Assembly: GCF_008974225.1 (NCBI RefSeq)
Contig: NZ_BKZR01000008.1
Coordinates: 1-64,000, forward strand
Source: Weizmannia acidilactici
GTDB taxonomy: Bacteria; Bacillota; Bacilli; Bacillales; Bacillaceae_C
Length of the DNA stretch: 64,000 bases
Direction: 5' to 3'
In this document: in pieces, positions 53,127 through 62,576 of the stretch
How positions within the stretch are numbered: the first letter of the stretch is position 1
Layout: each line of letters begins with the position of its first letter
The notes under the pieces: model-generated
Told to the model about the DNA's origin: nothing
Databases searched by the model: none
The model's input: the letters and a program-made list of their open reading frames with translations, nothing else
Made by a program: the position numbers and the translations under genes

Positions 53127-53782
53127 GTGCGCCTAGCATGGCTGCACGCTATAGGGTGAAAGTCCCGAAACGCGAAGGCAGTAGTAGCGATAGCCTAACG
53201 CAAGGGTGTTCGTAGTGATGCGGAATCTGAAGGAAGCGGGCGGCAAACCTCCGATTCTTGAGGAACATGAACCTCATACAAGGCTAGGTATCATTGGATG
53301 AGCTTGCGTAACAAAGCAAAGTCCGTACTGCCAAAGGTGATACAGCGTAAATGAGGCAGATAGGTGGAGGGAAAGAGTGCAGTCTTACCCAGGGAGGTCT
53401 GACTGATATGCCGACTCAGTTGGTAACTAACCTAGTGATAGGTTATTGAACAGTCAGAAGTCAGCAGAGGTCATAGTACAAATAAGGTAGTTCCTCATTT
53501 GGAAGGACTGAACCATGAAGGAGTGTGGAATAAACTCGAATTTCACTTTGTTCAATGAAGCAGACAATCCAAAGATGGACTTACTCAGTGGATAGAAACG
53601 GTGAATTCCGTGGGAGACATTGAGAGGGCTGAGAACTAAAGTGGTTTAAGGAGAGACAGAAAAGCATAACGGATAGTGAGATACCAAATCACTATCCGAC
53701 TGACTTCATGGAACCGCCGTATACGGAACCGTACGTACGGTGGTGTGAGAGGACGGAGGTTAGTCACCTCCTCCTACTTGAT
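53127..53782 (+). mobile_element. ORF-less group IIC intron, copy 2
   Basis: About 656 bp, closely similar to copy 1 throughout: GTGCGCCTAGCATGGCTGCA start, same domain I segments, domain V GAACCGCCGTATACGG and GGTGGTGTG, and a domain VI ending CCTACTTGAT. It keeps short stretches deleted in copy 1 (around 53395-53410 and 53515-53545). No maturase ORF. Domain IV frame begins MKECGINSNFTLFNEADNPK before a stop. Inserted after a terminator, as copy 1. Confidence 0.9.
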
Positions 53783-53910
53783 TGCCATATAACGGAAAAA
53801 TCCCCATATATTATTTATCCAATTAGCAATTTACCATTTTATCAAACTAAAGATATGCGTTAAAATAATATCATGAATTGAAATGAGAACAATCTAGAAG
53901 GTGGACATAA

Positions 53911-55314
53911 ATGGATAAAAAATGGGGTTTATGGACGTTAACAATGTTTGTCGTAGGAAATATGGTGGGCGGTGGGATCTTTATGCTGCCGGCGAACCTG
54001 GCGCAAGTTTCGGGCGTACTCGGTTCGACGTTGGCATGGCTGCTGACCGGGTTCGGCGTCTTGACGATCGCGCTTGTGTTCGGAAATCTGGCAATCCGCA
54101 AACCGGAATTAAAAGCAGGGCCGCAAAGCTATGCCCAATCATTGTTTAAATCGAAAAAAGCGGGCAGAATCGCCGGCTACAGCATGGCATGGGGCTACTG
54201 GGCGGCCAACTGGGCTGCCACTGCTTCCGTCATCATTTCGTTTGCCGGCTATTTGACGACCTTTTTCCCGATCATGCAGAGCACGAAAATCATGGTTTCG
54301 ATCGGATCTTTCCAATTGGAAACTGGGAAATTCCTGACATTCGTTGTATGTACGGCGATGCTGTGGGGCATCCAGTGGATTCTCGCCCAAAATTTTAACA
54401 GCGGCGGGAAAATGAACCTCGTTGCAACGGTGACAAAAGTGCTCGGCTTTATGATGTTCATTGTCATCACGGTCTTTGCCTTTGATGACGCCAACTTCGG
54501 CAATGCGAAAGCTTTCGTGGATGCAAAGGGTAACGCCGTTCCGCTCGGCGGCCAGATCAATGGCGCGGCGATCTCGACATTATGGGCATTTGTCGGCATT
54601 GAGTCGGCCGTCATGCTTTCCAACCGCGCGAAATCGCAAAAAGATGTAAAAAAAGCAACACTGCTCGGCCTGCTCATTTCGATGCTCATTTATGTCGGCA
54701 TTACGCTGCTTACGATGGGAGCCTTGTCTCAAGCTGAACTGCGCGCATCGCAAAAACCGCTTGTCGATGCGCTCGGGCAGGTACTCGGTGCAAACGGCCA
54801 GTATATTTTGGCGGCATTGGCGCTGATCTCGCTGTTCGGTTCAACGGTCGGCTGGATTATTGTCAGCTCCGAAGTGCCGTACCAGGCGGCGAAAGCCGGG
54901 CTGTTCCCGGAACTTTTCGGAAAAAGCAATGGCAAAGGCTCGCCGGTCCGTTCACTAACCGTAACGAATATCATGACGCAAATCTTCTTATTCTCCACCG
55001 TTTCCGGTACGATTTCGGAGGCATATGATTTTGCGATTGTTGTGGCGACATTGGCATACTTGATCCCGTACCTCGTTTCGGTCATATACCAGTTCAAACT
55101 GGTTCTGACCGGGGAAACGTATACGACTTTGCGCACCCGCATAACAGATGGTATCATGACCGCGATGGCGCTTGTTTATTCAGTGTGGGTGATTATCACC
55201 GGCACTGCCGATTTAAATACGTTCTTCCTCGGCATCGGGCTGTTTATCGTAGGATTGGTTTTGTACCCGGTTCTGATGAGGGAAAACATGGCATTGAAAG
55301 AAGTGTTGAATTAA
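53911..55314 (+). CDS. Basic amino acid/polyamine antiporter (ArcD/YvsH type)
   Basis: 467 aa, GAAGGTGG upstream. Twelve-helix APC-superfamily protein: KWGLWTLTMFVVGNMVGGGI at helix 1, SMAWGYWAANWAATASVIIS, and TLWAFVGIESAVMLSNRAKS in the APA subfamily pattern. Members exchange arginine for ornithine or lysine for cadaverine, or import lysine or arginine. No arginine deiminase genes are near, so the substrate is open. Single gene closed by a strong terminator. Confidence 0.85.
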   Translation: MDKKWGLWTLTMFVVGNMVGGGIFMLPANLAQVSGVLGSTLAWLLTGFGVLTIALVFGNLAIRKPELKAGPQSYAQSLFKSKKAGRIAGYSMAWGYWAANWAATASVIISFAGYLTTFFPIMQSTKIMVSIGSFQLETGKFLTFVVCTAMLWGIQWILAQNFNSGGKMNLVATVTKVLGFMMFIVITVFAFDDANFGNAKAFVDAKGNAVPLGGQINGAAISTLWAFVGIESAVMLSNRAKSQKDVKKATLLGLLISMLIYVGITLLTMGALSQAELRASQKPLVDALGQVLGANGQYILAALALISLFGSTVGWIIVSSEVPYQAAKAGLFPELFGKSNGKGSPVRSLTVTNIMTQIFLFSTVSGTISEAYDFAIVVATLAYLIPYLVSVIYQFKLVLTGETYTTLRTRITDGIMTAMALVYSVWVIITGTADLNTFFLGIGLFIVGLVLYPVLMRENMALKEVLN

Positions 55315-55322
55315 CAAAAAGT

Positions 55323-55366
55323 AAGGAAACCCGTCGGGAAGACAATACTTCTCGACGGATTTCCTT
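55323..55366 (+). terminator. Terminator of the ArcD-type gene
   Basis: AAGGAAACCCGTCGGGAAG and CTTCTCGACGGATTTCCTT pair nearly throughout. Confidence 0.82.
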
Positions 55367-55450
55367 CGATTCGGACATAGGATTGAAAATTCAATAAATT
55401 TCTGCGGATCCTTCGATTTTAGTAAAGGGGCGGAGGATCTTTTTCTTTTC

Positions 55451-56330
55451 GCTGATTTCTCGTACGGTTCAGCTGATTTTATTGGTCTTCCCGCTGATTT
55501 CTTGGGGAAATTCGCCGATTTTTTCAATGTTTTCGCTGATTCCTCTAAAATGAGTACGCTGACCGGCTGCTGTTTTAAGTTTCACCGCCGGTTTTTCAAC
55601 TATTTTCTAATAGAGATGCGGCTATCATTTCTTTTTTTCTACTTTTCGCCGATTTCTTGTACCTTTCCGCTGATTTTTTCGAACCTTCCGCTGATTTCCA
55701 AGGAATGTCCGCCGATATTTCCGGAGTTTCCGCTGATTCCGGAAAAAGAGAGGAGGAGAACGGCCGGAGTTTCAGACTATAACGCCGTTTCTAGGGGAAA
55801 TCTTGCAAAAGTTCAGTGCCGCTTCCTCCTTTTTTTTGCCCAGCGCCGATTATTTGTGCGTTTTCGCTGATTTATTGGCCTTTTCGCTGATTTTTTGAGG
55901 AGATTCGCCGATTTCCCTCTAGTTTTCGCTGATTCCTCTAAAATGAGTACGCTGACTGGCTGCTGTTTCAAGTTTCACCGCCGGTTTTTCAACTATTTTC
56001 TAATAGAGATGCGGCTATCATTTCTTTTTTTCTACTTTTCGCCGATTTCTTGTACCTTTCCGCTAATTTTTCGAACCTTCCGCTGATTTCCAAGGAATGT
56101 CCGCCGATATTTCCGGAGTTTCCGCTGATTCCGGAAAAAGAGAGGAGGAGAACGGCCGGAGTTTCAGACTATAACGCCGTTTCTAGGGGAAATCTTGCAA
56201 AAGTTCAGTGCCGCTTCCTCCTTTTTTTTTGCCCAGCGCCGATTATTTGTGCGGCACCGCCGATTTAATAGGTCTTCCCGCTGATTACTTGAGGAAGTCC
56301 GCCAATTTCCCTCTAGTTTCCGCTTATTCC
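55451..56330 (+). repeat. Two tandem copies of a ~400-bp element with 21-bp periodic arrays
   Basis: CGC(C/T)GAT units stand at 55451, 55472, 55493, 55514, 55535; 55647, 55668, 55689, 55710, 55731; 55844, 55865, 55885, 55906, 55927; then 56040, 56061, 56081, 56102, 56123, nearly all 21 bp apart. Copy A (about 55531-55926) and copy B (about 55927-56330) share a spacer (CACCGCCGGTTTTTCAACTA, then GATGCGGCTATCATTTC) and a tail (GAGAGGAGGAGAACGGCCGG). A one-base deletion in copy B shifts any reading frame, arguing against coding. Copies in the opposite orientation are at 62577-63345. Confidence 0.88.
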
Positions 56331-56391
56331 GCAAAGCCGAAAAGAAAAAATCATCGCAGTTTCAGACGCCGCCATCATTCAAACCGCATTT

Positions 56392-56424
56392 AAAAAAGGA
56401 TGCCGCCCAAAAGGGGACATCCTT
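56392..56424 (-). terminator. Terminator of the alcohol dehydrogenase gene
   Basis: AAGGATG and CATCCTT arms with an inner CCC/GGGG pairing, six T on the minus strand, five bases beyond the stop. Confidence 0.75.
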
Positions 56425-56429
56425 CCGCA

Positions 56430-57587
56430 TTACAAACACATTTTTAAAATCTCGTAAACATCTTCTTTAGTAAGTTTTGTGAAGTTGCCGATCGGGCCGA
56501 ATGGCAGGGCTTTTTCCGCCATGACATCAAGTTTGTCATCCCCGATATTGTAATCGGCAAGGCGGCTTGGTGCGCCAATTTCGTTAAAGAAAGCGCGGAC
56601 CGCATCGATGCCGGCCAAAGCAACTTCTTCATCCGTTTTCCCTTCCGGATCCACGCCCCACACTTCCACAGCAAACCGTTTGAAACGCGGGACATTTTCT
56701 TTATAAACGTACTTCATCCAGTTCGGGAAGATGATCGCAAGGCCGCCGCCGTGCGGAATATCGTAAACGGCGCTGACCGCATGCTCGATCGAGTGCGTCG
56801 CCCAGTCCGTTTCAACGCCGGTGGCCAGCAGACCGTTCAGCGCAAATGTCGAACTCAGCATCAAGTTGGCGCGCGCATCATAATCTTCAAGGTTTTGGAG
56901 CACTTTGCGCGCATTTTCAATGACCGTTTTCATGATTGTTTCTGCAAAACCGGTTTGCAACGGGATTTCTTTCGTATGGGAGAAATATTGTTCAAACACA
57001 TGCGAAAGCGTATCTGAAATGCCGTAAACGGTTTGGTTTTTCGGTACGGTGAACGTATTTTCCGGATCAAGGATCGAGAAGGTCGGGAACGTCATGCCTG
57101 CCCCGTGTTTCTGCTTCGTTTCCCAATTGGTGACGACGGAGCCCCGGTTCATTTCCGACCCGGTTGCCGCCAACGTGAGCACCGTACCGAGCGGGAGGGC
57201 CTTTTCGGCTTTCGCTTTTCTTTCATAAAAATCCCACACATCGCCGTCATACAGGGCGCCCACCGCAATCGCTTTGGAGCAGTCGATGACGCTGCCGCCG
57301 CCGACAGCCAAAATCCAATCGAGTTCGTTTTCGCGGATGATGGAAATCCCCTTTTTGACCGTCGACAGGCGCGGGTTCGGCTCAACGCCGGCCAGTTCCA
57401 GCACATTGCAGCCTTTCTTTTGGAAGATAGCCTGCAGTTTGTCATAAAGCCCTGAACGTTTGATGCTGCCACCGCCGTACACAAGCAAAATCCGCTTGCC
57501 GAGCTGGTCGATTTTCTCTTCCAGCTTATTCAGCTGCCCTTTTCCGAAAATCAATTCAGTCGGATTGTAAAATGTAAATGGGTTCAT
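56430..57587 (-). CDS. Iron-containing (butanol-type) alcohol dehydrogenase
   Basis: 385 aa from ATG 57587 with GAAGG seven bases upstream; a longer frame to 57632 has no ribosome site. Group III dehydrogenase: NAD(P)-binding GGGSVIDCSKAIA, metal ligands in SDTLSHVFEQYF (Asp, His) and the two His in HSIEHAVSAVYDIPHGGGLA. Like B. subtilis YugJ/YugK, it reduces aldehydes such as butyraldehyde or acetaldehyde with NAD(P)H. Helps fermentation or aldehyde removal. Single gene, flanked by repeat arrays. Confidence 0.9.
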   Translation of the reverse strand: MNPFTFYNPTELIFGKGQLNKLEEKIDQLGKRILLVYGGGSIKRSGLYDKLQAIFQKKGCNVLELAGVEPNPRLSTVKKGISIIRENELDWILAVGGGSVIDCSKAIAVGALYDGDVWDFYERKAKAEKALPLGTVLTLAATGSEMNRGSVVTNWETKQKHGAGMTFPTFSILDPENTFTVPKNQTVYGISDTLSHVFEQYFSHTKEIPLQTGFAETIMKTVIENARKVLQNLEDYDARANLMLSSTFALNGLLATGVETDWATHSIEHAVSAVYDIPHGGGLAIIFPNWMKYVYKENVPRFKRFAVEVWGVDPEGKTDEEVALAGIDAVRAFFNEIGAPSRLADYNIGDDKLDVMAEKALPFGPIGNFTKLTKEDVYEILKMCL

Positions 57588-57717
57588 GCAACAACCTTCT
57601 TTCCTTTGCGTTTTACAGACAGATTGTACCACATTTTAGGATGCATCAATTAATTTAAAGGCTTGCATGGTGAAGACAGAATCCCGTGGTAAAATAGAAA
57701 AAAACGGAAGTGATACG

Positions 57718-58341
57718 ATGGAAAGTGAACGGTTGAAAATTTTTGATGAAAATGGTGCGGAAATCGGGACGGCAACTCGCGCGGAAGTCCACAAGAAAGG
57801 GCTGTGGCACGAAACCTTCCACCTGTGGCTGATCGGTCAGGAAAAAGGGGCTGCACACATTTATTTCCAAATCCGCAGCCCGCAGAAAAAAGATTTCCCG
57901 AATAAGCTCGACATTACGGCAGCAGGGCATTTGCTTGCGCATGAAAGCGTGGAAGACGGCATACGGGAAGTGAAAGAAGAACTGGGGCTGGATCTCTCCA
58001 TGGATTCGCTGGTCCCGGTTGGAACCATTCCGAACGTGACGGAAAGGGAAGGCTTTATTGACCGTGAAATATGTCATATTTTCTTACATAAATGGTCAGG
58101 GGAAGTGGAAGATTTCCGGCTGCAAAAGGAAGAAGTAGCAGGAATCGTAAAAGCCAGCCTTGAAGAATTTGCCGCTTACTGCGAAAGAAAAATCCGCTCC
58201 CTGCATGTCGAAGGGTTTATGATCGATGAAACCGGGCGGCGGCATCCGGTGCAAAAATTCGTACAGCCGGGAGATTTTGCCCCGCACGAATCCGCATATT
58301 ATGCGAAATTGATAGAGGCAATTGGGAAAAATTTTTGCTAA
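57718..58341 (+). CDS. Nudix hydrolase (isopentenyl-isomerase-like group)
   Basis: 207 aa from ATG 57718 (GGAAGTGAT upstream; earlier in-frame starts lack a site). Nudix box GHLLAHESVEDGIREVKEEL followed by GL fits GX5EX7REUXEEXGU. N-terminal ERLKIFDENGAEIGTATR resembles the YfcD/Idi group, which hydrolyse nucleoside diphosphate derivatives. The C-terminal ~60 residues are an unassigned extension. Substrate unknown. Single gene with a terminator at 58505. Confidence 0.85.
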   Translation: MESERLKIFDENGAEIGTATRAEVHKKGLWHETFHLWLIGQEKGAAHIYFQIRSPQKKDFPNKLDITAAGHLLAHESVEDGIREVKEELGLDLSMDSLVPVGTIPNVTEREGFIDREICHIFLHKWSGEVEDFRLQKEEVAGIVKASLEEFAAYCERKIRSLHVEGFMIDETGRRHPVQKFVQPGDFAPHESAYYAKLIEAIGKNFC

Positions 58342-58504
58342 CATTAGCGTTTTTTCCAGATTCATTCATCATATTTTAATCATGATGGTCTAACATAAGA
58401 TCGTCTGAAGGCTGTGCGGTTCCGCGGACTCTGGCTGCCGTTTCGGCAAGGGTCGGGCCGGTGGTTATGACCGCGGATCCGGGCGGCGCCGATCATTTAA
58501 GATA

Positions 58505-58534
58505 AAGGGCACTCGAACAGTGGTGCCCTTTTTT
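58505..58534 (+). terminator. Terminator of the Nudix gene
   Basis: AAAGGGCAC pairs with GTGCCCTTT, followed by T run. Confidence 0.85.
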
Positions 58535-58561
58535 GCGTTTAAAATCGGTTACACAAAAGTT

Positions 58562-58578
58562 TGTAAGAAAACCTTACA
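58562..58578. promoter_or_regulatory. TnrA/GlnR site upstream of amtB
   Basis: TGTAAGAAAACCTTACA matches TGTNAN7TNACA at every fixed position, about 120 bp upstream of the ammonium transporter start. Predicts induction under nitrogen limitation, as for B. subtilis nrgAB. Confidence 0.85.
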
Positions 58579-58701
58579 ATAAAAACAAAAATTTTTAAAA
58601 AAATTAGAGAAAAAAGTATTGAAAAATTGTCTGACATCACATATGATAATTCATATAACAAAAACAAGTTAAAAAAACTAACATAAGAAAGGGAGAGGTA
58701 A

Positions 58702-59955
58702 ATGGTTCCTGCAGATTCAGTATTTATGTTTGTGTCGACAGCGCTGGTATGGATCATGACGCCTGCAATTGCGCTTTTTTACGGGGGCATGGTAAAAAGC
58801 AAAAACGTTTTGAGCACGGCCATGTACAGCTTCGGTTCGCTCGGAATTGTTTCGGTATTATGGATTCTTGTCGGTTATTCCCTTGCATTTTCCACAGGCG
58901 GCAACGCGATCCTGGGCGATTTAAGCTGGGCAGGGCTGCACAATGTCACATTTAAGCCGAATGCGGATTACAGCGCAACCATTCCGCATAATTTATTCAT
59001 GATGTTCCAAATGACTTTCGCTGTTTTGACAATTGCCATTATTTCCGGTGGATTTGTCGGGCGGTTACGTTTCTCGGCTTACTTGATTTTCATCTCTTTA
59101 TGGTGCGTGCTTGTTTATGCGCCGGTTGCTCACTGGGTATGGGGTGTTGGCGGATGGCTCCGCAACCTTGGCACACTGGATTTTGCAGGCGGGAACGTTG
59201 TCCACATTTCTTCCGGTGTTGCAGCACTTGTGCTTGCGCTTGTTCTTGGTAAACGGAAAGAAGAAGAGACCGGGCGCCATAATTTAATGCTTGTTTTGCT
59301 CGGCGGCAGTCTCCTGTGGCTCGGATGGTTCGGATTTAACGTAGGAAGCGCGTTAACTTTAAATGATGTTGCGATGTACGCATTTATCAATACGAATACT
59401 GCAGCGGCTTGCGGTTTAATTGGATGGGCCGGAATCGAATGGATCGTCAACAAAAAACCAACTTTGTCCGGTGCCATTTCCGGTGGCATTGCAGGGCTGG
59501 TTGCGATCACGCCGGCGGCAGGATTTGTCACGCCAATGGCATCCATTTTGATCGGTTTGGTCGGTGGCATCGTCTGCTTCTGGGGTGTCACGTATTTGAA
59601 ATCGAAACTCGGCTACGATGATACGCTCGATGCATTCGGCATTCATGGCATCGGCGGCACATGGGGCGGCATTGCAACAGGCTTGTTCGCAACAAAAGCG
59701 GTCAATTCAGCCGGCGCGAACGGCTTGTTCTACGGCGACCCGACGCTCGTTTTAAAACAGCTTGTCGCCATTGTCTCCACGTACATTTTCGTCGCAGTTG
59801 TCTCATTTGTCATCATTAAAGCCATCCAATTGTTCATGCCGATCCGCGTCGATGAAGAAGCTGAAATCAAAGGCCTAGACATCACGATGCACGGCGAACA
59901 TGCTTATGGCGAGCCGTATGAAGAAGTCGCACATGAACATGCTGCAGCAAAATAA
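58702..59955 (+). CDS. amtB: Ammonium transporter AmtB/NrgA
   Basis: 417 aa, eleven membrane helices. Family signatures ALFYGGMVKSKN, FAGGNVVHISSGVAALVLAL and DTLDAFGIHGIGGTWGGIAT (with the pore His). Trimeric channel for NH3/NH4+. AAGGGAGAGG upstream. A TnrA/GlnR site lies in the promoter region. Unusually, no glnK (PII regulator) gene follows; the next gene is citS. A hairpin at 59965 closes the unit. Confidence 0.95.
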   Translation: MVPADSVFMFVSTALVWIMTPAIALFYGGMVKSKNVLSTAMYSFGSLGIVSVLWILVGYSLAFSTGGNAILGDLSWAGLHNVTFKPNADYSATIPHNLFMMFQMTFAVLTIAIISGGFVGRLRFSAYLIFISLWCVLVYAPVAHWVWGVGGWLRNLGTLDFAGGNVVHISSGVAALVLALVLGKRKEEETGRHNLMLVLLGGSLLWLGWFGFNVGSALTLNDVAMYAFINTNTAAACGLIGWAGIEWIVNKKPTLSGAISGGIAGLVAITPAAGFVTPMASILIGLVGGIVCFWGVTYLKSKLGYDDTLDAFGIHGIGGTWGGIATGLFATKAVNSAGANGLFYGDPTLVLKQLVAIVSTYIFVAVVSFVIIKAIQLFMPIRVDEEAEIKGLDITMHGEHAYGEPYEEVAHEHAAAK

Positions 59956-59964
59956 TGTGAGAAA

Positions 59965-59985
59965 AGAGCCGGAGACACCGGTTCT
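59965..59985 (+). terminator. Weak terminator of amtB
   Basis: AGAGCCGG pairs with CCGGTTCT, then a short T stretch. The rest of the 59956-60280 gap shows another imperfect hairpin (about 60142-60187) and no gene. Confidence 0.55.
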
Positions 59986-60280
59986 GTTTCCGGGCTGCTG
60001 GGAATTTCCTGGCAGTCTTATTTTTGGTGTAATAAAGCCGGACAGTTGTCATCCACTGGGAAAAATCAGGCAGCCTTGTTGTTTACGCGTACAAAAGTCG
60101 GACGCAATATGAATAGAGATTGGAAATAATTTCTTTTGTGAAAAAAGCAGTGAGATACCATAACGCGTACAGGATTACCGCTTTTTGTAGCTATGTAACC
60201 GCCCCTTTTTTGCGCAGTATTATAAAATTTTTGCAAAATCATGTAAAATAAGTGCATGTAGGGTTTTGTGGGGGATGGGG

Positions 60281-61873
60281 ATGCGCAGAATAAGAGTTTC
60301 ATTACAGACAAAAATATTGGGGCTTGTTCTCCTGATGTCATTTTTCATTATCGGGACGCTTGCAAGTTACTTTATGATCATGGAAAGCCGGCAAATTGAA
60401 GCTCAGGACGGCCGCCTCGCTTTGGAGATTGCGAAAACGGTCGCGACGATGCCGACGTTAATTGATGCGTTTCAAAGCAAGAATCCGGCTGAAACGATCC
60501 AGCCGCTTGCGGAAAAAATCCGCATGCAGACAGGCGCGGAGTTTATCGTCGTCGGCAACAGGGAAGGCATCCGCTACTCACATCCGCTAAAAAACCGGAT
60601 TGGAAAGAAAATGGTGGGCGGAGACAATGAGCGGGCGATTTTAAAAGGCGAATCATACATATCGAAAGCGAACGGATCGCTCGGCCCGTCGCTGCGCGGC
60701 AAAACGCCGATCCGTGACCGGAACGGGAAAATCATCGGTGTTGTATCGGTCGGTTTCATGCTGAGAGACATTCACGAGCAAATGGACAACCGTGCGAAAG
60801 AAGCCGGGGGTGTCGCGCTGCTTTCTTTTTTGGCCGCCGTATTGGGGAGCGCGCTTCTTGCGCGGGATATCCGCAAAGACACAATGGGGCTCGAACCGTA
60901 CGAAATTGCGGCACTTTACAAAGAAAAACGGGCGATTTTGCATGCGGTAAAAGAAGGGATCATTGCGGTTGACCGTGCAGGTTTTGTGACCACAATGAAC
61001 CAGCCGGCAAAAAACTTGCTGCGTATTGGCGGTTCTGTCAGGCGCATGAAAGTCGATGAGTTGGTTCCGGCTTCCTTTTTTTATGAGGTAATGGAATCGA
61101 AACGGCCGAAGATGGACCGGGAGATGGTATGGAAAGGCCGGACGCTGATTGTAAACAGTACCCCGATCCTGGATGAGCATGGGGAAGTACAGGGGGCCGT
61201 GGCATCCTTCCGCGACAGGTCTGAAATCGAAAGGATGGTCAATACATTGAGCGAAGTCCGCAAATATTCGGAAGATCTGCGCGCCCAGTCCCACGAGTAC
61301 GCAAATAAACTGCATGTCATCTCCGGGTTGTTGCAGTTGGGGGCATATGAGGATGCCGTCGAATTTATCCGCGCAGAATCGGCAAGCCTGCAAAACCAGC
61401 ATGCCCGTGTTTTTCAAAATATTAAGGATTCAAAAGTCCAGGCGGTTTTGCTGGGGAAACTGGGCAGAGCATCGGAAAAGAAAATCCATTTTGATATCGA
61501 TCCGAACAGTTCTTTGCAATCGCTTCCAAAATATATCGATTTATCCCGGTTGATTGTCATTATCGGCAATTTGCTGGATAACGCTTTTGAAGCAGCGGCA
61601 AAAGCGCAAAATCCAACGGTCTTGTTTTTTGCGACAGATTTGGGCAGCGATATTGTTTTTGAAATCAGTGATAATGGAACCGGTATAGAACAGACAATGC
61701 TGGGACGTATATTTGAAAGGGGTTTTACGACGAAAACGGGAGAAGCTGCGAGGGGATTCGGGCTGTCCAATGTCGACCACGCCGTTTCCGAATTGGGGGG
61801 ATTTATTGAAGTCCACAGCAACCCCGGGGAAGGGTCGGTTTTTACCGTCTATTTGCCGAAAGGGGAGGAGTGA
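60281..61873 (+). CDS. citS: Citrate/C4-dicarboxylate sensor histidine kinase (CitS family)
   Basis: 530 aa from ATG 60281 (GGGGATGGGG upstream). Two membrane helices around an extracellular PAS-like (sCache/PDC) sensor (TGAEFIVVGNREGIRYSHPL), a cytoplasmic PAS (AVKEGIIAVDRAGFVTTMNQ), the SpoOB-like phosphoacceptor SHEYANKLHVISGLL with His338, and an HATPase domain with NLLDNAFEAA, ISDNGTGI and RGFGLSNVDHA. Senses a di- or tricarboxylate and phosphorylates the response regulator encoded seven bases on. The closest layout is B. subtilis citS-citT-citM, and citM lies downstream here too. Confidence 0.9.
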   Translation: MRRIRVSLQTKILGLVLLMSFFIIGTLASYFMIMESRQIEAQDGRLALEIAKTVATMPTLIDAFQSKNPAETIQPLAEKIRMQTGAEFIVVGNREGIRYSHPLKNRIGKKMVGGDNERAILKGESYISKANGSLGPSLRGKTPIRDRNGKIIGVVSVGFMLRDIHEQMDNRAKEAGGVALLSFLAAVLGSALLARDIRKDTMGLEPYEIAALYKEKRAILHAVKEGIIAVDRAGFVTTMNQPAKNLLRIGGSVRRMKVDELVPASFFYEVMESKRPKMDREMVWKGRTLIVNSTPILDEHGEVQGAVASFRDRSEIERMVNTLSEVRKYSEDLRAQSHEYANKLHVISGLLQLGAYEDAVEFIRAESASLQNQHARVFQNIKDSKVQAVLLGKLGRASEKKIHFDIDPNSSLQSLPKYIDLSRLIVIIGNLLDNAFEAAAKAQNPTVLFFATDLGSDIVFEISDNGTGIEQTMLGRIFERGFTTKTGEAARGFGLSNVDHAVSELGGFIEVHSNPGEGSVFTVYLPKGEE

Positions 61874-61879
61874 CGGATC

Positions 61880-62560
61880 GTGAAAACTATAAAAGCGGTG
61901 ATTGCTGAAGATGATTTCCGTGTGGCGCAGGTACATGAAAAGTTTTTGGGGGAATTTCCTTGCTTTAAAGTCGTGGGCAAAGCGCTGAATGCAAAAGAAA
62001 CGCTGCAGTTGGTTCGGGAAAAAAAGCCTGACTTTTTGCTTTTGGATGTTTATTTTCCCGACCGGCTCGGCGTTGATTTGCTGGCTGACCTTAGGCTCCA
62101 GTTTCCGCATTTGGACATCATGATGATTACGGCAGCCGCGGAAAAAGATTTTATTGAAAAAGCGCTCCATTATGGGGTTGAGCATTATTTCATCAAGCCG
62201 GTATCACTGGATCAATTTAAACGCGCGATCAAAAAGTACTTGGATAAAAAAAGCCTGTTTCAAACGGCGGATACAGTTGACCAGGCGTGGGTCGATTCGC
62301 TGTTCGGGGCGGCGCGGCAAGAAGCGGCTTCTAAAGAAACGCCGCTGCCGAAAGGGATTGATGCGATTACGCTCGGAAAAGTGAAAGCGGTGCTACTTCC
62401 GGACCAGGGGCAGTCCGCGGAGCAAGTCGCCGAAAAAATCGGCGCCTCTCGGACAACTGCGCGCCGCTATTTGGAATACTTGGTTTCGGCACATATTTGC
62501 AGGGCAGAAGTGGAATACGGCATTGTCGGAAGACCGGAACGGAAATATTACCTCGTGTAA
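61880..62560 (+). CDS. citT: Response regulator CitT
   Basis: 226 aa from a GTG with GGAGGAG ten bases upstream. Receiver domain with phospho-acceptor Asp56 (LLLDVYFPD) and conserved Lys in IKPVSL; the C-terminal half is the winged helix of CitB/DcuR-type regulators (EQVAEKIGASRTTARRYLEY). Activated by CitS and expected to switch on the citM transporter gene at 63749. Between them lie about 1.1 kb of repeat DNA, so the regulator target site must be close to citM. Confidence 0.9.
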   Translation: MKTIKAVIAEDDFRVAQVHEKFLGEFPCFKVVGKALNAKETLQLVREKKPDFLLLDVYFPDRLGVDLLADLRLQFPHLDIMMITAAAEKDFIEKALHYGVEHYFIKPVSLDQFKRAIKKYLDKKSLFQTADTVDQAWVDSLFGAARQEAASKETPLPKGIDAITLGKVKAVLLPDQGQSAEQVAEKIGASRTTARRYLEYLVSAHICRAEVEYGIVGRPERKYYLV

Positions 62561-62576
62561 AGCACGGGCCTCCAGA

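Noticed and set aside
52891..53136. 81-codon frame
   Set aside because: Same palindromic repeat, second copy.
55502..56268. SADF-like heptad frames across the 55-kb elements
   Set aside because: A one-base deletion between near-identical copies shifts the frame, 20-bp steps occur, and starts are not conserved; treated as non-coding repeat.
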